Origin: Rosettibacter sp964572725
Lineage (GTDB): Bacteria; Bacteroidota; Ignavibacteria; Ignavibacteriales; Melioribacteraceae
Assembly: GCA_964572725.1 (NCBI GenBank)
Contig: CAZNFW010000011.1
Location: 4,218 to 68,217, forward strand
Direction of reading: 5' to 3'
DNA length: 64,000 nt
Numbering within the stretch: the stretch's first letter is position 1; each line of letters starts with the position of its first letter. Made by a program: the position numbers and the translations under genes. The notes beneath the pieces were generated by a model. It did no database searches and had not been told where the DNA came from. It was given only the letters and a program-made list of their open reading frames with translations. Below, piece after piece: positions 18,431 to 26,922 of this stretch.

Positions 18431-19879
18431 ATGAATCCCAAATATGAAGCAGTTATTGGTTTAGAAGTTCATGCCCAACTGTTAACAGATACAAAAATAT
18501 TTTGTGGGTGTTCAACTAAATTTGGTTCTGCACCCAATACTAATGTCTGCCCTGTCTGTCTGGGTCACCCAGGTGTTTTGCCAGTTTTAAACAAAAAAGT
18601 TGTAGAATTTGCAGTTTTAATGGGATTAGCAACAAATTGTACTATAAATAAAAAATCTATTTTTGCAAGAAAACATTATTTCTATCCTGACCTGCCAAAG
18701 AATTATCAAATATCTCAATATGAAGAACCTATATGCGAGCATGGATACATAACAATTGAATTAAAAGACGGCACAAAGAAAAAAATTGGTATAACAAGAA
18801 TTCACATGGAAGAAGATGCTGGAAAATCAATTCACGATCAGGGCTTCGATACTCTAATTGATTTGAATAGAACTGGAACACCATTATTAGAAATTGTAAG
18901 TGAACCCGATATTCGTACTCCAGAAGAAGCTTATCTCTATCTTACCAAATTAAAACAAATATTAACATATCTTAATATTTGTGATGGCAACATGGAAGAA
19001 GGTTCATTAAGATGTGATGCAAATATTTCTGTTAGATTAAAAGGTGAAACTAAGTTTGGCACAAAGACAGAAGTAAAGAACATGAACTCATTCAGGAATG
19101 TTGAACGGGCTCTTGCTTATGAAATAGAAAGACAAATTGATTTACTTGAAGATGGAAAGGAAATAATTCAACAAACATTACTCTGGGACGCAGATGCTAA
19201 TATTGCTTATCCAATGCGCAGCAAAGAAGAAGCACATGATTACAGATATTTCCCTGAACCAGATTTAATGCCTGTAGTAGTTACAGAAGAATGGCAAAAT
19301 GAAATCTTAAAAATGATGCCAGAACTTCCTGATGCACGTAAAGAAAGATTCATTAATCAATACAATTTACCAGCATACGACGCAGAAATTCTAACTTCGT
19401 CCCGTGAACTTGCAGATTACTATGAAAAAATTCTTACTGTAACCAATGATTATAAATCTGCAAGTAACTGGGTTATGACTGAAGTTTTAAAAGTAATTAA
19501 CGATGGAAAAATTTCGATAAATGAATTTCCTGTAAGTCCTGAAAATCTTGGCAAATTAATTGATTTAATAAATCGAAACATTATTAGCGGGAAAATTGCA
19601 AAAGAAGTTTTTCCTGAAATGCTTAAAACAAATAAAGACCCTGAAGAAATTGTAAAAGAAAAAAATCTGATTCAAATTACAGATACAATAGAAATTGAAA
19701 AAGTAATTGAAAAAATACTTTCACAAAATCAAAAACAGGTAGAAGAATATTTAAGTGGAAAAGATAAAGTCTGGGCATTTTTTGTTGGTCAGATTATGAG
19801 AGAAACTAAAGGAAAAGCCAATCCTCAAATTGTTAATGAATTACTTAAGAACAAATTGGACGCAATGAAAAACAACTAA
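18431..19879 (+). CDS. gatB: Aspartyl/glutamyl-tRNA amidotransferase subunit B
   Basis: A 482-residue GatB, the kinase-like subunit of the GatCAB complex that converts Glu-tRNA(Gln) and Asp-tRNA(Asn) to the amide forms. The N-terminus YEAVIGLEVHAQLLTDTKIFC, the zinc-site cysteines (CGCS and CPVCLGHPG) and the PS01234-like LRCDANISVR region are all present; the C-terminal YqeY-like tail domain (SASNWVMTEVLK to the end) is complete. gatA and gatC are not adjacent. It is transcribed alone, divergent from bshB1. Confidence 0.96.
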   Translation: MNPKYEAVIGLEVHAQLLTDTKIFCGCSTKFGSAPNTNVCPVCLGHPGVLPVLNKKVVEFAVLMGLATNCTINKKSIFARKHYFYPDLPKNYQISQYEEPICEHGYITIELKDGTKKKIGITRIHMEEDAGKSIHDQGFDTLIDLNRTGTPLLEIVSEPDIRTPEEAYLYLTKLKQILTYLNICDGNMEEGSLRCDANISVRLKGETKFGTKTEVKNMNSFRNVERALAYEIERQIDLLEDGKEIIQQTLLWDADANIAYPMRSKEEAHDYRYFPEPDLMPVVVTEEWQNEILKMMPELPDARKERFINQYNLPAYDAEILTSSRELADYYEKILTVTNDYKSASNWVMTEVLKVINDGKISINEFPVSPENLGKLIDLINRNIISGKIAKEVFPEMLKTNKDPEEIVKEKNLIQITDTIEIEKVIEKILSQNQKQVEEYLSGKDKVWAFFVGQIMRETKGKANPQIVNELLKNKLDAMKNN

Positions 19880-19888
19880 AAATTAAGA

Positions 19889-19932
19889 ATTTATAAAAGA
19901 CATAAATTTTTTATTACAAATTTTTTATAAAT
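19889..19932. terminator. Weak AT-rich hairpin between convergent gatB and reductase genes
   Basis: ATTTATAAAA at 19889-19898 pairs perfectly with TTTTATAAAT at 19923-19932 across a 24-base loop that is T-rich. It lies between convergent genes, where a bidirectional terminator is expected, but the all-AT stem is weak. Confidence 0.3.
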
Positions 19933-19954
19933 AATTGATTAACAATTATCATTT

Positions 19955-20848
19955 CTATTTAATTTTCCCATTCATTTTGAACAAATTTCTTATTGAATCT
20001 CGTATGTTCATTGGACTAATTCCAAATGACTTCAGTTTATCAATATTCATCGAAACATCAGAAACCTTATAAGTATAATTTTCTTCATCCATTGTTGTTT
20101 TAATCAAAAGACTTTTATCTAAATCAGCTTCTTCACAAAGAATTTCACCTAAATCATATCTAGATAATCTTTCGTTGCCACCAAAATTTATTATTTCCCC
20201 TTTAATTTCTTTTTCAATTAATTCATTAATCATTCTTGCTGCATCATTTAATTCGAGCGGTGAACGATATTGGTCTGTAAATAATTTTACTGGTTTTCCC
20301 ATTTTAAGATTCTCATACATTTGATGGAAAAAATTTCTTGAGTGATTAAGTCCAAAACCAATTAACAATGCCATTCGCAATATAACATAATTATCAAATG
20401 TTTCTTGAATTTTTACTTCTCCCATTAACTTTGTTTCTGCATAAAATGAAATTGGAATTAGTTTTGAATTTTCATTTAAGAATGAGCCACGATAACCAGC
20501 ATATACAAGGTCGGTTGATGTGTAAATCAACTTACTTTTATACTTTTCACAAATCTGAGCAATATTTTTTGTTGCATTAACATTAATATCATATACAACT
20601 TTTTGTGGCAGTTTATCAGCTTTTTCTGCATTGGAAATTGCTGCAGTATGAATAACAATATCTGGCTTGAATTTACTAATTGTTTCTTCCACGCTATTAT
20701 AATCAGTTATAGATAATTTTACTGAATTGAACTCAGCACAATTCCCAATATGTTCATTGTATTGAGTCAATATGTTATGCTTTTTATAAAGAGTTTTATT
20801 AAGGTATTGGCCTAAAAGTCCGCTGCCGCCTGTTATGAAAATTTTCAT
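19955..20848 (-). CDS. SDR-family sugar-nucleotide reductase (RmlD-like)
   Basis: A 297-residue extended short-chain dehydrogenase. The NAD(P)-binding motif is FITGGSGLLGQYL at the N-terminus; the catalytic tyrosine and lysine appear as FYAETKLMGE (YxxxK), preceded by the serine/threonine of TSTDLVY. The overall pattern (PDIVIHTAAISNAEKADKLP, INFGGNERLSRYDLG) matches dTDP-4-dehydrorhamnose reductases and related sugar reductases. No other rhamnose genes lie nearby, so the exact substrate is uncertain. It is divergent from nfo. Confidence 0.8.
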   Translation of the reverse strand: MKIFITGGSGLLGQYLNKTLYKKHNILTQYNEHIGNCAEFNSVKLSITDYNSVEETISKFKPDIVIHTAAISNAEKADKLPQKVVYDINVNATKNIAQICEKYKSKLIYTSTDLVYAGYRGSFLNENSKLIPISFYAETKLMGEVKIQETFDNYVILRMALLIGFGLNHSRNFFHQMYENLKMGKPVKLFTDQYRSPLELNDAARMINELIEKEIKGEIINFGGNERLSRYDLGEILCEEADLDKSLLIKTTMDEENYTYKVSDVSMNIDKLKSFGISPMNIRDSIRNLFKMNGKIK

Positions 20849-20934
20849 AATGCACCATTTTACTTTTTTGTTAATTATTGTTAATCTTGTTTTAGTTACT
20901 CGTAGTTTCTACTATAAACTAAAGAGGATTTAAA

Positions 20935-21795
20935 ATGAAACATTTAATAGGTGCACATACATTTCTAACTAATGGACCATCATCAGCTATTGACATAGCA
21001 GAAAGTCTTGGGTTTACTGCAATACAAATTTTCACAAAAAGTAATAATCAATATTTTGCAAAAGACCTTACCGAAGAAGAAATTAATAATTTTAAAAACA
21101 AACTTAAAAATTCTCATATAAAATTTGTTGTATCCCATGATACATACTTAATAAATCTTTGTGCTAAAGATAAATCAGGTCTAACAAAATCGCGAGCTGC
21201 ATTTATTAAAGAACTTGAAAGATGTGAACAGCTTGGAATTCCACATTTAAATTTTCATCCAGGTGCTCATGGCGGTATGGGCGAAGAAGATGGACTTAAA
21301 TTAATTGCAGAATCCCTAAATTATATTCATTTAAAAACTAAGGGATTCAAAGTAAAAAGTATGATTGAAACAACTGCTGGTCAGGGTACAACTCTTGGTT
21401 ACACTTTCGAACAACTAAGAAAAATAATTGATATGGTTGAAGAAAAAGACAGAATGAGTGTATGCATTGATACATGTCATATTTTTGCAGCAGGATATAA
21501 CATCAAAGATGCTGCTGAATACAAAAAAGTAATTAAAGAATTTGATGAGATAATTGGTTTAGAACTTCTTCAATGCATTCATATGAACGACAGCAAAAAA
21601 GAACTCGGTTCGAAAATCGACAGACACGAACACATTGGCAAAGGATTTATTGGCCTCGAAGGTTTTTCTAATATAATGAATGATAAAAAGTTAGAAAGAG
21701 TACCTAAAATATTAGAAACACCAAAAGAAAAAGACCAGAAAGAAGATTTAGAAAACATAAAAGTTTTGTTGAGTTTAATAAAAACAAAAAAATGA
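20935..21795 (+). CDS. nfo: Endonuclease IV
   Basis: A 286-residue TIM-barrel AP endonuclease that cuts 5' of abasic sites in base excision repair. The three-zinc ligands are visible in order: the N-terminal GAHTF, HPG after NFHPGAHGG, ETTAGQG with the glutamate, CIDTCHIFAAGYN, then HMNDSKKELGSKIDRHEHIG, which is the family signature, and a final ETP. Length is normal. AGAGGA precedes the ATG by 6 bases. It converges with the DUF1460 gene with 19 bases between the stops. Confidence 0.95.
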   Translation: MKHLIGAHTFLTNGPSSAIDIAESLGFTAIQIFTKSNNQYFAKDLTEEEINNFKNKLKNSHIKFVVSHDTYLINLCAKDKSGLTKSRAAFIKELERCEQLGIPHLNFHPGAHGGMGEEDGLKLIAESLNYIHLKTKGFKVKSMIETTAGQGTTLGYTFEQLRKIIDMVEEKDRMSVCIDTCHIFAAGYNIKDAAEYKKVIKEFDEIIGLELLQCIHMNDSKKELGSKIDRHEHIGKGFIGLEGFSNIMNDKKLERVPKILETPKEKDQKEDLENIKVLLSLIKTKK

Positions 21796-21814
21796 ATAGA
21801 TGAATAAGTAATTT

Positions 21815-22714
21815 TCACTTTACCTCTTGAGAATTGATATCATTAATTCGCAATATCATTATGCCTGTTTGTTTTTTATTTGATTTTATATAATCAGCAA
21901 GCGACTTTTCTGAAATTTGAACTTTATAACCTACATTTGGTGCATGAAGAAGATGAATTCTTCCATCACTTTCTCTAATTGCTATTCCTGTATGAGCAAT
22001 ATCAAGTCCTTCAATATTTGTTGTAATCCCAATAATATCTCCATCTTGAATTTTGTCTTCAATATCTTCAATTTTTTCTTGAGGAATAAAATAAAGTTTT
22101 CGTTTAGAAATATTTTTTTCAATGCGGATAATTTCTTTTTGAAATTTTCTATTATTTTTTAATTGAGGGTAAGAATCCAAATGAGTGGACATGAAATTAA
22201 TTTTTTTCTTGTATGGAATTCCTCCAAGTTCTTTCGTTATATCTTTCCCAATTTTTCTTTTATTCATATCGTAAATCCAATCGGAAAAATAATGCAACCG
22301 CGAGGTGTAATCTTTCAATTTACCATTACGATAACGAATATTTTCCAGTTCTTTAATATAATCTTCAAAGGTTATTAAACCTTTTTTAATACACCGCGCA
22401 AAAACAATTGAGCTTTCGAGAAATGTATAACAGTCCAGACCTTTTAAATTAATTATCAATTCCTCATTTTCAGTTTTATCCAATGTATGAGCTTCGTAAT
22501 CGACACCAATAAAACTTTTTGCAATTGTAATGAGAATTTCATTTAAAGGTTGAGATGAAAGATTTTTTTGAAGAGCAATTTGAAATTTTGTGTTGCATAT
22601 TTCTACATCTTTTTGAGTATAAATTTGAGAATATAAATTGGATTGTAAAATAAAAAATTCACAAACTATATAAAGAGAAAGTGAAATAACTATTTTAAAA
22701 TTTTTATTCAGCAT
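21815..22714 (-). CDS. DUF1460 domain protein (NlpC/P60-like, exported)
   Basis: A 299-residue exported protein with an N-terminal signal or anchor (residues 9-30, VISLSLYIVCEFFILQSNLYSQ). It matches DUF1460: GVDYEAHTLDKTENEE is followed by the probable catalytic cysteine in GLDCYTFLES, and a histidine in LDIAHTGIAI. DUF1460 is a papain-like (NlpC/P60) peptidase or amidase group related to N-acetylmuramoyl-L-alanine amidases of Bacteroidota, so cell-wall peptide turnover in the periplasm is the likely role. It is 18 bases downstream of dnaB. Confidence 0.82.
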   Translation of the reverse strand: MLNKNFKIVISLSLYIVCEFFILQSNLYSQIYTQKDVEICNTKFQIALQKNLSSQPLNEILITIAKSFIGVDYEAHTLDKTENEELIINLKGLDCYTFLESSIVFARCIKKGLITFEDYIKELENIRYRNGKLKDYTSRLHYFSDWIYDMNKRKIGKDITKELGGIPYKKKINFMSTHLDSYPQLKNNRKFQKEIIRIEKNISKRKLYFIPQEKIEDIEDKIQDGDIIGITTNIEGLDIAHTGIAIRESDGRIHLLHAPNVGYKVQISEKSLADYIKSNKKQTGIMILRINDINSQEVK

Positions 22715-22732
22715 TTAATATGATTTTGTAAA

Positions 22733-24175
22733 TTAGAAAGGAGGTTCTTCAAGAGCTTTTATACCTTCTTCTCCTGCTGGCAGCTGCTGTCTGAACCTTT
22801 CAAGATTTTCAAATCGTGCATAATCTTTTATAAATCTTAATTTAATTTCTCCTATTGGTCCATTTCTTTGTTTTCCAACTATAACTTCTGCAATTCCTTC
22901 GGTTGATTCGCCAGCCATATCTCCGCTTGGGAAATTTGTTATTCCATAAACTTCCGGTCTGTACAAGAAAATAACAACATCGGCATCCTGTTCGATTGAA
23001 CCTGATTCACGCAAATCCGAAAGCATTGGCTTTTTATCTGACCTCTGCTCAACGGCACGATTCAACTGCGACAAAGCTATAACCGGGATATTCAATTCTT
23101 TAGCCAGACTTTTGAGTGATCTCGAAATTGTAGAAATCTCTCTTTCACGACTTTCCATTGCTGAAGATGGATTAACAAGTTGTAAATAATCAACTATAAT
23201 CATTCCAATATTTTTTTCGTTTTTCAATCTTCTTGCTTTTGCCCGCAGTTCAAGTATTGAGATTGCTGGTGTGTCATCAATGTAAATTGGAGCTTTGCTT
23301 AACTTATAAACAGTCCGACTAATTTTAGCTCCATCTTCTGCGCGGAATTTTCCTGTTCTCACATTGTGAGCATTTATCTTGGCTTCCGCAGATATTAATC
23401 TTGTAGCAAGCTGGATTGTTGACATTTCAAGTGAGAAAATTCCAATTGGAATATTGTGGTCAATAGCAGCATTTCGGGCAGCGGACATAGCAAAAGCTGT
23501 TTTGCCCATACTAGGTCTTGCTGCAACTATTATCAAATCAGATTTTTGAAAGCCGCCTAAAAGTTCATCTAATTCATAAAAACCAGAAGGTACAGAAAAA
23601 GTTGATATCTGTTTAGAATGAATTGCTTCGATTAATTCAAGTGCTTCCTTTACTGCTTTTTCCATTGGTTTGAAGGATTCTTTAATTCCTTCTTCAGATA
23701 TCTGGAATATTTTTGCTTCCGCTTCATCGAGTATATCAAAAACATCTTCTTTAGCTTCGAAAGCAAGATTGGCAATTTCAACCGACGATGTAATGAGCTG
23801 TCTTAGTATCCATTTTTCAAGTACAATTCTTGAATGATATTCAATATTAGCTGCAGATGAAATATCCTGTGCAAGTTTACTAATATATGCTGCTCCTCCC
23901 GCAGCATTTGCTTTCCCAGATTTTTTTAATTCTTCGTAAACAGAAACTGTATCAATGGGTTCATCAGCTTCGTACAAAGCAGTTATAGCTTCAAAAATTA
24001 TTTTGTTTTTTATATCATAAAATGCTTCTGGTTTTAAAATTTCAATAGCTTTTGGAACAGCACTTGCTTCAATAAGCATTGCCCCTAAAACTGCTCTTTC
24101 AACATCTACTGCATTAGGAGGTGTTTTAACTGCTTCTTTTAATTTTTCGATATCAGAATTATCTCTTTTAGCCAT
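22733..24175 (-). CDS. dnaB: Replicative DNA helicase DnaB
   Basis: A 480-residue replicative helicase, the hexameric ring that unwinds DNA at the fork. The N-terminal domain starts at PPNAVDVERAVLGAMLIE; the RecA-like domain has Walker A ARPSMGKTA, Walker B MIIVDYLQL and the arginine-finger region SDLRESGSIEQDADVV. There is no intein. Its ATG lies 2 bases from the stop of the uracil-DNA glycosylase gene, so the two repair/replication genes and the DUF1460 gene behind them form one transcript. Confidence 0.96.
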   Translation of the reverse strand: MAKRDNSDIEKLKEAVKTPPNAVDVERAVLGAMLIEASAVPKAIEILKPEAFYDIKNKIIFEAITALYEADEPIDTVSVYEELKKSGKANAAGGAAYISKLAQDISSAANIEYHSRIVLEKWILRQLITSSVEIANLAFEAKEDVFDILDEAEAKIFQISEEGIKESFKPMEKAVKEALELIEAIHSKQISTFSVPSGFYELDELLGGFQKSDLIIVAARPSMGKTAFAMSAARNAAIDHNIPIGIFSLEMSTIQLATRLISAEAKINAHNVRTGKFRAEDGAKISRTVYKLSKAPIYIDDTPAISILELRAKARRLKNEKNIGMIIVDYLQLVNPSSAMESREREISTISRSLKSLAKELNIPVIALSQLNRAVEQRSDKKPMLSDLRESGSIEQDADVVIFLYRPEVYGITNFPSGDMAGESTEGIAEVIVGKQRNGPIGEIKLRFIKDYARFENLERFRQQLPAGEEGIKALEEPPF

Positions 24176-24177
24176 AT

Positions 24178-24942
24178 TTAATTATCTAACAATTCATCAT
24201 ATAATTTTTTGAATCTTTTTACATCTTCCCAGCAGCCGCGTTTCCATTGAGGGTTTCTTAATAATGCTGCTGGGTGATATGTTACAAGAACTTTTATACC
24301 ATTAAATTCATAAATATTTTCTCTAAGTGAAGATAATGATAATTTTTTATTTAGCAAGCCATTGGCAGCAATTCTACCAAGACATAAAATTAATTTGGGT
24401 TTTATCAAATCAATTTGTTTGTGCAAATACGGCATACATGTTTCCATTTCAGATGGTAAAGGGTCACGATTTCCCGGTGGTCTGCATTTCAATATATTGG
24501 CTATATAAACATCGTTTCTTGATAAGTTAATTGCTTTCAAAATATCATTTAATAATTTACCTGCTCTACCAACAAAAGGTTCACCCTGAAGGTCTTCGTC
24601 TGCACCGGGAGCTTCACCAATTAACATTGCATGAGCATTTGGATTCCCTACACCGAATACAAATTTTGTTCTTGTTTTTCCAAGAGGACATTTTTGACAT
24701 TGATTTATCATCGAATCCAATTCTTCAAGAGAATTAGCATTCATAAAATTTTCCTGAAAAAGATTTTCGTTCAAATCTATCTCTACTTTTTCTGATATTT
24801 TTAAGTCTTCGGTTTGTTCATCATCTTGATTCTCATAAGTAACTTTCTTAAGAGAGTCAAATAAATAATCTCCAAATATTTCCTGCTGCAACTTCAGTGA
24901 TGCAATAATTCTTTTTTTAATTTCATTATCCAAAGTATTCAT
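24178..24942 (-). CDS. Type-4 (Fe-S) uracil-DNA glycosylase
   Basis: A 254-residue family 4 uracil-DNA glycosylase that removes uracil from DNA. The four iron-sulfur cysteines are visible: CQKCPLG, then ILKCRPPGNRDP, and a fourth in the ETCMPYLHKQ segment. Active-site motif A is GEAPGADED and motif B is HPAALLRNPQWK. About 75 residues precede the catalytic domain, an acidic helical extension also seen in Bacteroidota/Chlorobi homologues. It is encoded immediately upstream of dnaB. Confidence 0.92.
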   Translation of the reverse strand: MNTLDNEIKKRIIASLKLQQEIFGDYLFDSLKKVTYENQDDEQTEDLKISEKVEIDLNENLFQENFMNANSLEELDSMINQCQKCPLGKTRTKFVFGVGNPNAHAMLIGEAPGADEDLQGEPFVGRAGKLLNDILKAINLSRNDVYIANILKCRPPGNRDPLPSEMETCMPYLHKQIDLIKPKLILCLGRIAANGLLNKKLSLSSLRENIYEFNGIKVLVTYHPAALLRNPQWKRGCWEDVKRFKKLYDELLDN

Positions 24943-25021
24943 CTCAAATCTTTTAAATGAACAAAATGAATTTAAGAAATATTTTATAAAGATATGATGA
25001 GGAGAGAAAATAATATTTTAA

Positions 25022-25088
25022 AAATCAGCTTTTTAGATTTAGCATTAAAAATTATTACTAAGTATTGCTATCTCCAAAAAGCTGATTT
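25022..25088. terminator. Perfect 13-bp inverted repeat with a long loop downstream of rpoZ
   Basis: AAATCAGCTTTTT at 25022-25034 is the exact reverse complement of 25076-25088. The 41-base loop contains a smaller TAGCA/TGCTA pairing, so the RNA could fold into an extended stem. It begins 6 bases after the rpoZ stop on the minus strand and is the likely terminator of the yicC-gmk-rpoZ transcript. The loop is longer than usual. Confidence 0.5.
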
Positions 25089-25094
25089 AGTATA

Positions 25095-25382
25095 TTATGA
25101 TTTGTAACGATATTCTAAACCTTTTTCAACTAATTCATTAATTGCTTTTATATGTGGTTTTTCTCTCTTTTCAAATTCGAGAGATAATTTTAATTGTTCT
25201 GGATTTTCTTTATCCTCAAATTCATCATCATCACTTGTAATAACCGAGCTTAATAAAGTATTGAATTCGAGTTTATACTCGTCGTTAATTTTACGAGCTT
25301 TGCGTGAAGCTACTACTACTGCTTCATACAAATTAGGAATTTTTTCCTTAATCTTACGCAAATCAATTGGTTTTAGTGCCAT
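25095..25382 (-). CDS. rpoZ: DNA-directed RNA polymerase subunit omega
   Basis: A 95-residue protein that fits the Bacteroidota/Chlorobi form of omega: PIDLRKIKEKIPNLYEAVVV, followed by ASRKARKIN, with an acidic middle part and a C-terminal helix. Omega binds the beta-prime subunit and helps assemble RNA polymerase. The gene follows gmk by 9 bases, the widely conserved yicC-gmk-rpoZ order, and has a strong AGGAGG site before its ATG. Confidence 0.85.
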   Translation of the reverse strand: MALKPIDLRKIKEKIPNLYEAVVVASRKARKINDEYKLEFNTLLSSVITSDDDEFEDKENPEQLKLSLEFEKREKPHIKAINELVEKGLEYRYKS

Positions 25383-25391
25383 ATTATCCTC

Positions 25392-25952
25392 CTACGATAT
25401 TTCTTTTTCAATTATCTTTTTTACTTTTTCTTTTGCTTCTTCAAGATTTATGTTTTCAACTACATAATCAAATTTATCTTTGTAACTTAATTCCATTTCT
25501 GCTCTTTCAAGTCTTTTTCTTAAATCTTCATCTGTTTCGGTATTTCTCTTTTTTAATCTTTCTTTTAATTCATCAATGCTTGGTGGAACTATAAAAATCA
25601 GAACAGTATCAGGATAAGCTTTTTTAATATTCAATGCACCTTTGACATCTACTTCAAAAATTGTTGTATATCCATTGCTTAAATTTTCATCAATAGTTTT
25701 TTTTAATGTTCCATAATAATAGTCGTAAAATTTTTCCCACTCCACAAATTCATTATTTTCAATTTTTCGTTTGAATTCTTCTTCAGTGATAAAGTAGTAA
25801 TCAACCCCGTCAATTTCATCAGGTCTCTTTTTTCTTGTGGTAGCCGATACAGAAAATTTAAAATCAGGAAAACTCTTGAGTATATCTTTAACAATTGTAG
25901 TTTTACCTGCACCACTTGGAGCTGAGAAAACAAATAATTTTGGTTTTGCCAC
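25392..25952 (-). CDS. gmk: Guanylate kinase
   Basis: A 186-residue kinase converting GMP and ATP to GDP and ADP. The P-loop is SAPSGAGKTTI at the N-terminus; the GMP-binding signature FSVSATTRKKRPDEIDGVDY follows, and the lid region is KKRNTETDEDLRKRL. The start codon is GTG, three bases after the yicC stop, so the genes are tightly coupled. Length and motifs are complete. Confidence 0.96.
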   Translation of the reverse strand: MAKPKLFVFSAPSGAGKTTIVKDILKSFPDFKFSVSATTRKKRPDEIDGVDYYFITEEEFKRKIENNEFVEWEKFYDYYYGTLKKTIDENLSNGYTTIFEVDVKGALNIKKAYPDTVLIFIVPPSIDELKERLKKRNTETDEDLRKRLERAEMELSYKDKFDYVVENINLEEAKEKVKKIIEKEIS

Positions 25953-25955
25953 TTT

Positions 25956-26831
25956 TTACTCAATATTTTGAATTTGTTCACGTATTTTTTCAATTTCTTC
26001 TTTAATTAAAATTCCAGTATGCGAAATTTCAGATGAAACTGCTTTGCTGTTAATTGTATTTGCTTCTCTATTCATTTCCTGCAAAATAAAATTTAGTTTT
26101 CTTCCTGCATCCTCAGAATTTTCGATTGTATCTAAAAATAATTTTATATGACTTTTCAAGCGAACACATTCTTCTGTTACATCAAATCTTTCTGAAAGCA
26201 AAGCAAGTTCAGTAATTAGTCTTTGTTCATTATCTATAAAACCTGAAACTAATTGTCTGGCTTTTTCTTTAAAATTCTCAAAATACAATTGCAAATTTTC
26301 TTCTTTAATTTTTTCAACATGTTGAACCGCTGATTCTATAATTTCAATTCTTTTTCTAATATCTTTTTCCAGTTCATGACCTTCTGCATTTCGCATTTTA
26401 TTCATTTCAGAAATTGCAGCATCAATTACCTGATTGAGCAATTCCATTTCTTCATTAAACTCATCTGGTTCAGCTTTTAAAAATAGATGCTGGAATTGAA
26501 TTAAATCGGTAAATTTTATTTTATCTTTAAGCCCAGCAGCTTTTCGAATATCTTTTAACATTTTCAAAGTAGATTTAACTGCTGCAGGGTCAAAAGTGAA
26601 TATATCATCTTCTAAATTATTTTTTTTAAATGTTATACTTAAAAAAACTTTTCCTCTTTTTATTTGACTTTTAACTCTTTCTCTAATTTCAAATTCTTTA
26701 TCATATAAAAATTTTGGCAGGCGAAGGGAAAGTTCGAGATATCTGCTGTTAAGACTTTTGACTTCGGCTTCTATAATTAAATCTCCTTTCTGAATAACGG
26801 CTTTCCCATAGCCTGTCATGCTAGTAATCAT
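25956..26831 (-). CDS. yicC: YicC/YloC family endoribonuclease
   Basis: A 291-residue YicC-family protein. The N-terminal signature ITSMTGYGKAVIQ and the C-terminal DUF1732 block (GRKLNFILQEMNREANTINSK) are both present. Family members are endoribonucleases implicated in RNA turnover; the E. coli protein degrades the RyhB small RNA. It heads the yicC-gmk-rpoZ operon, with AGGAGC 8 bases before the ATG. Confidence 0.92.
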   Translation of the reverse strand: MITSMTGYGKAVIQKGDLIIEAEVKSLNSRYLELSLRLPKFLYDKEFEIRERVKSQIKRGKVFLSITFKKNNLEDDIFTFDPAAVKSTLKMLKDIRKAAGLKDKIKFTDLIQFQHLFLKAEPDEFNEEMELLNQVIDAAISEMNKMRNAEGHELEKDIRKRIEIIESAVQHVEKIKEENLQLYFENFKEKARQLVSGFIDNEQRLITELALLSERFDVTEECVRLKSHIKLFLDTIENSEDAGRKLNFILQEMNREANTINSKAVSSEISHTGILIKEEIEKIREQIQNIE

Positions 26832-26922
26832 TAAAAAGCTCCTAAAAAGTAGCTACAAAATTACTCAAAATTATTTTTATCAACAAAGTTAATATTACTA
26901 CCCTCTAAAAGTGGCAAGAATA

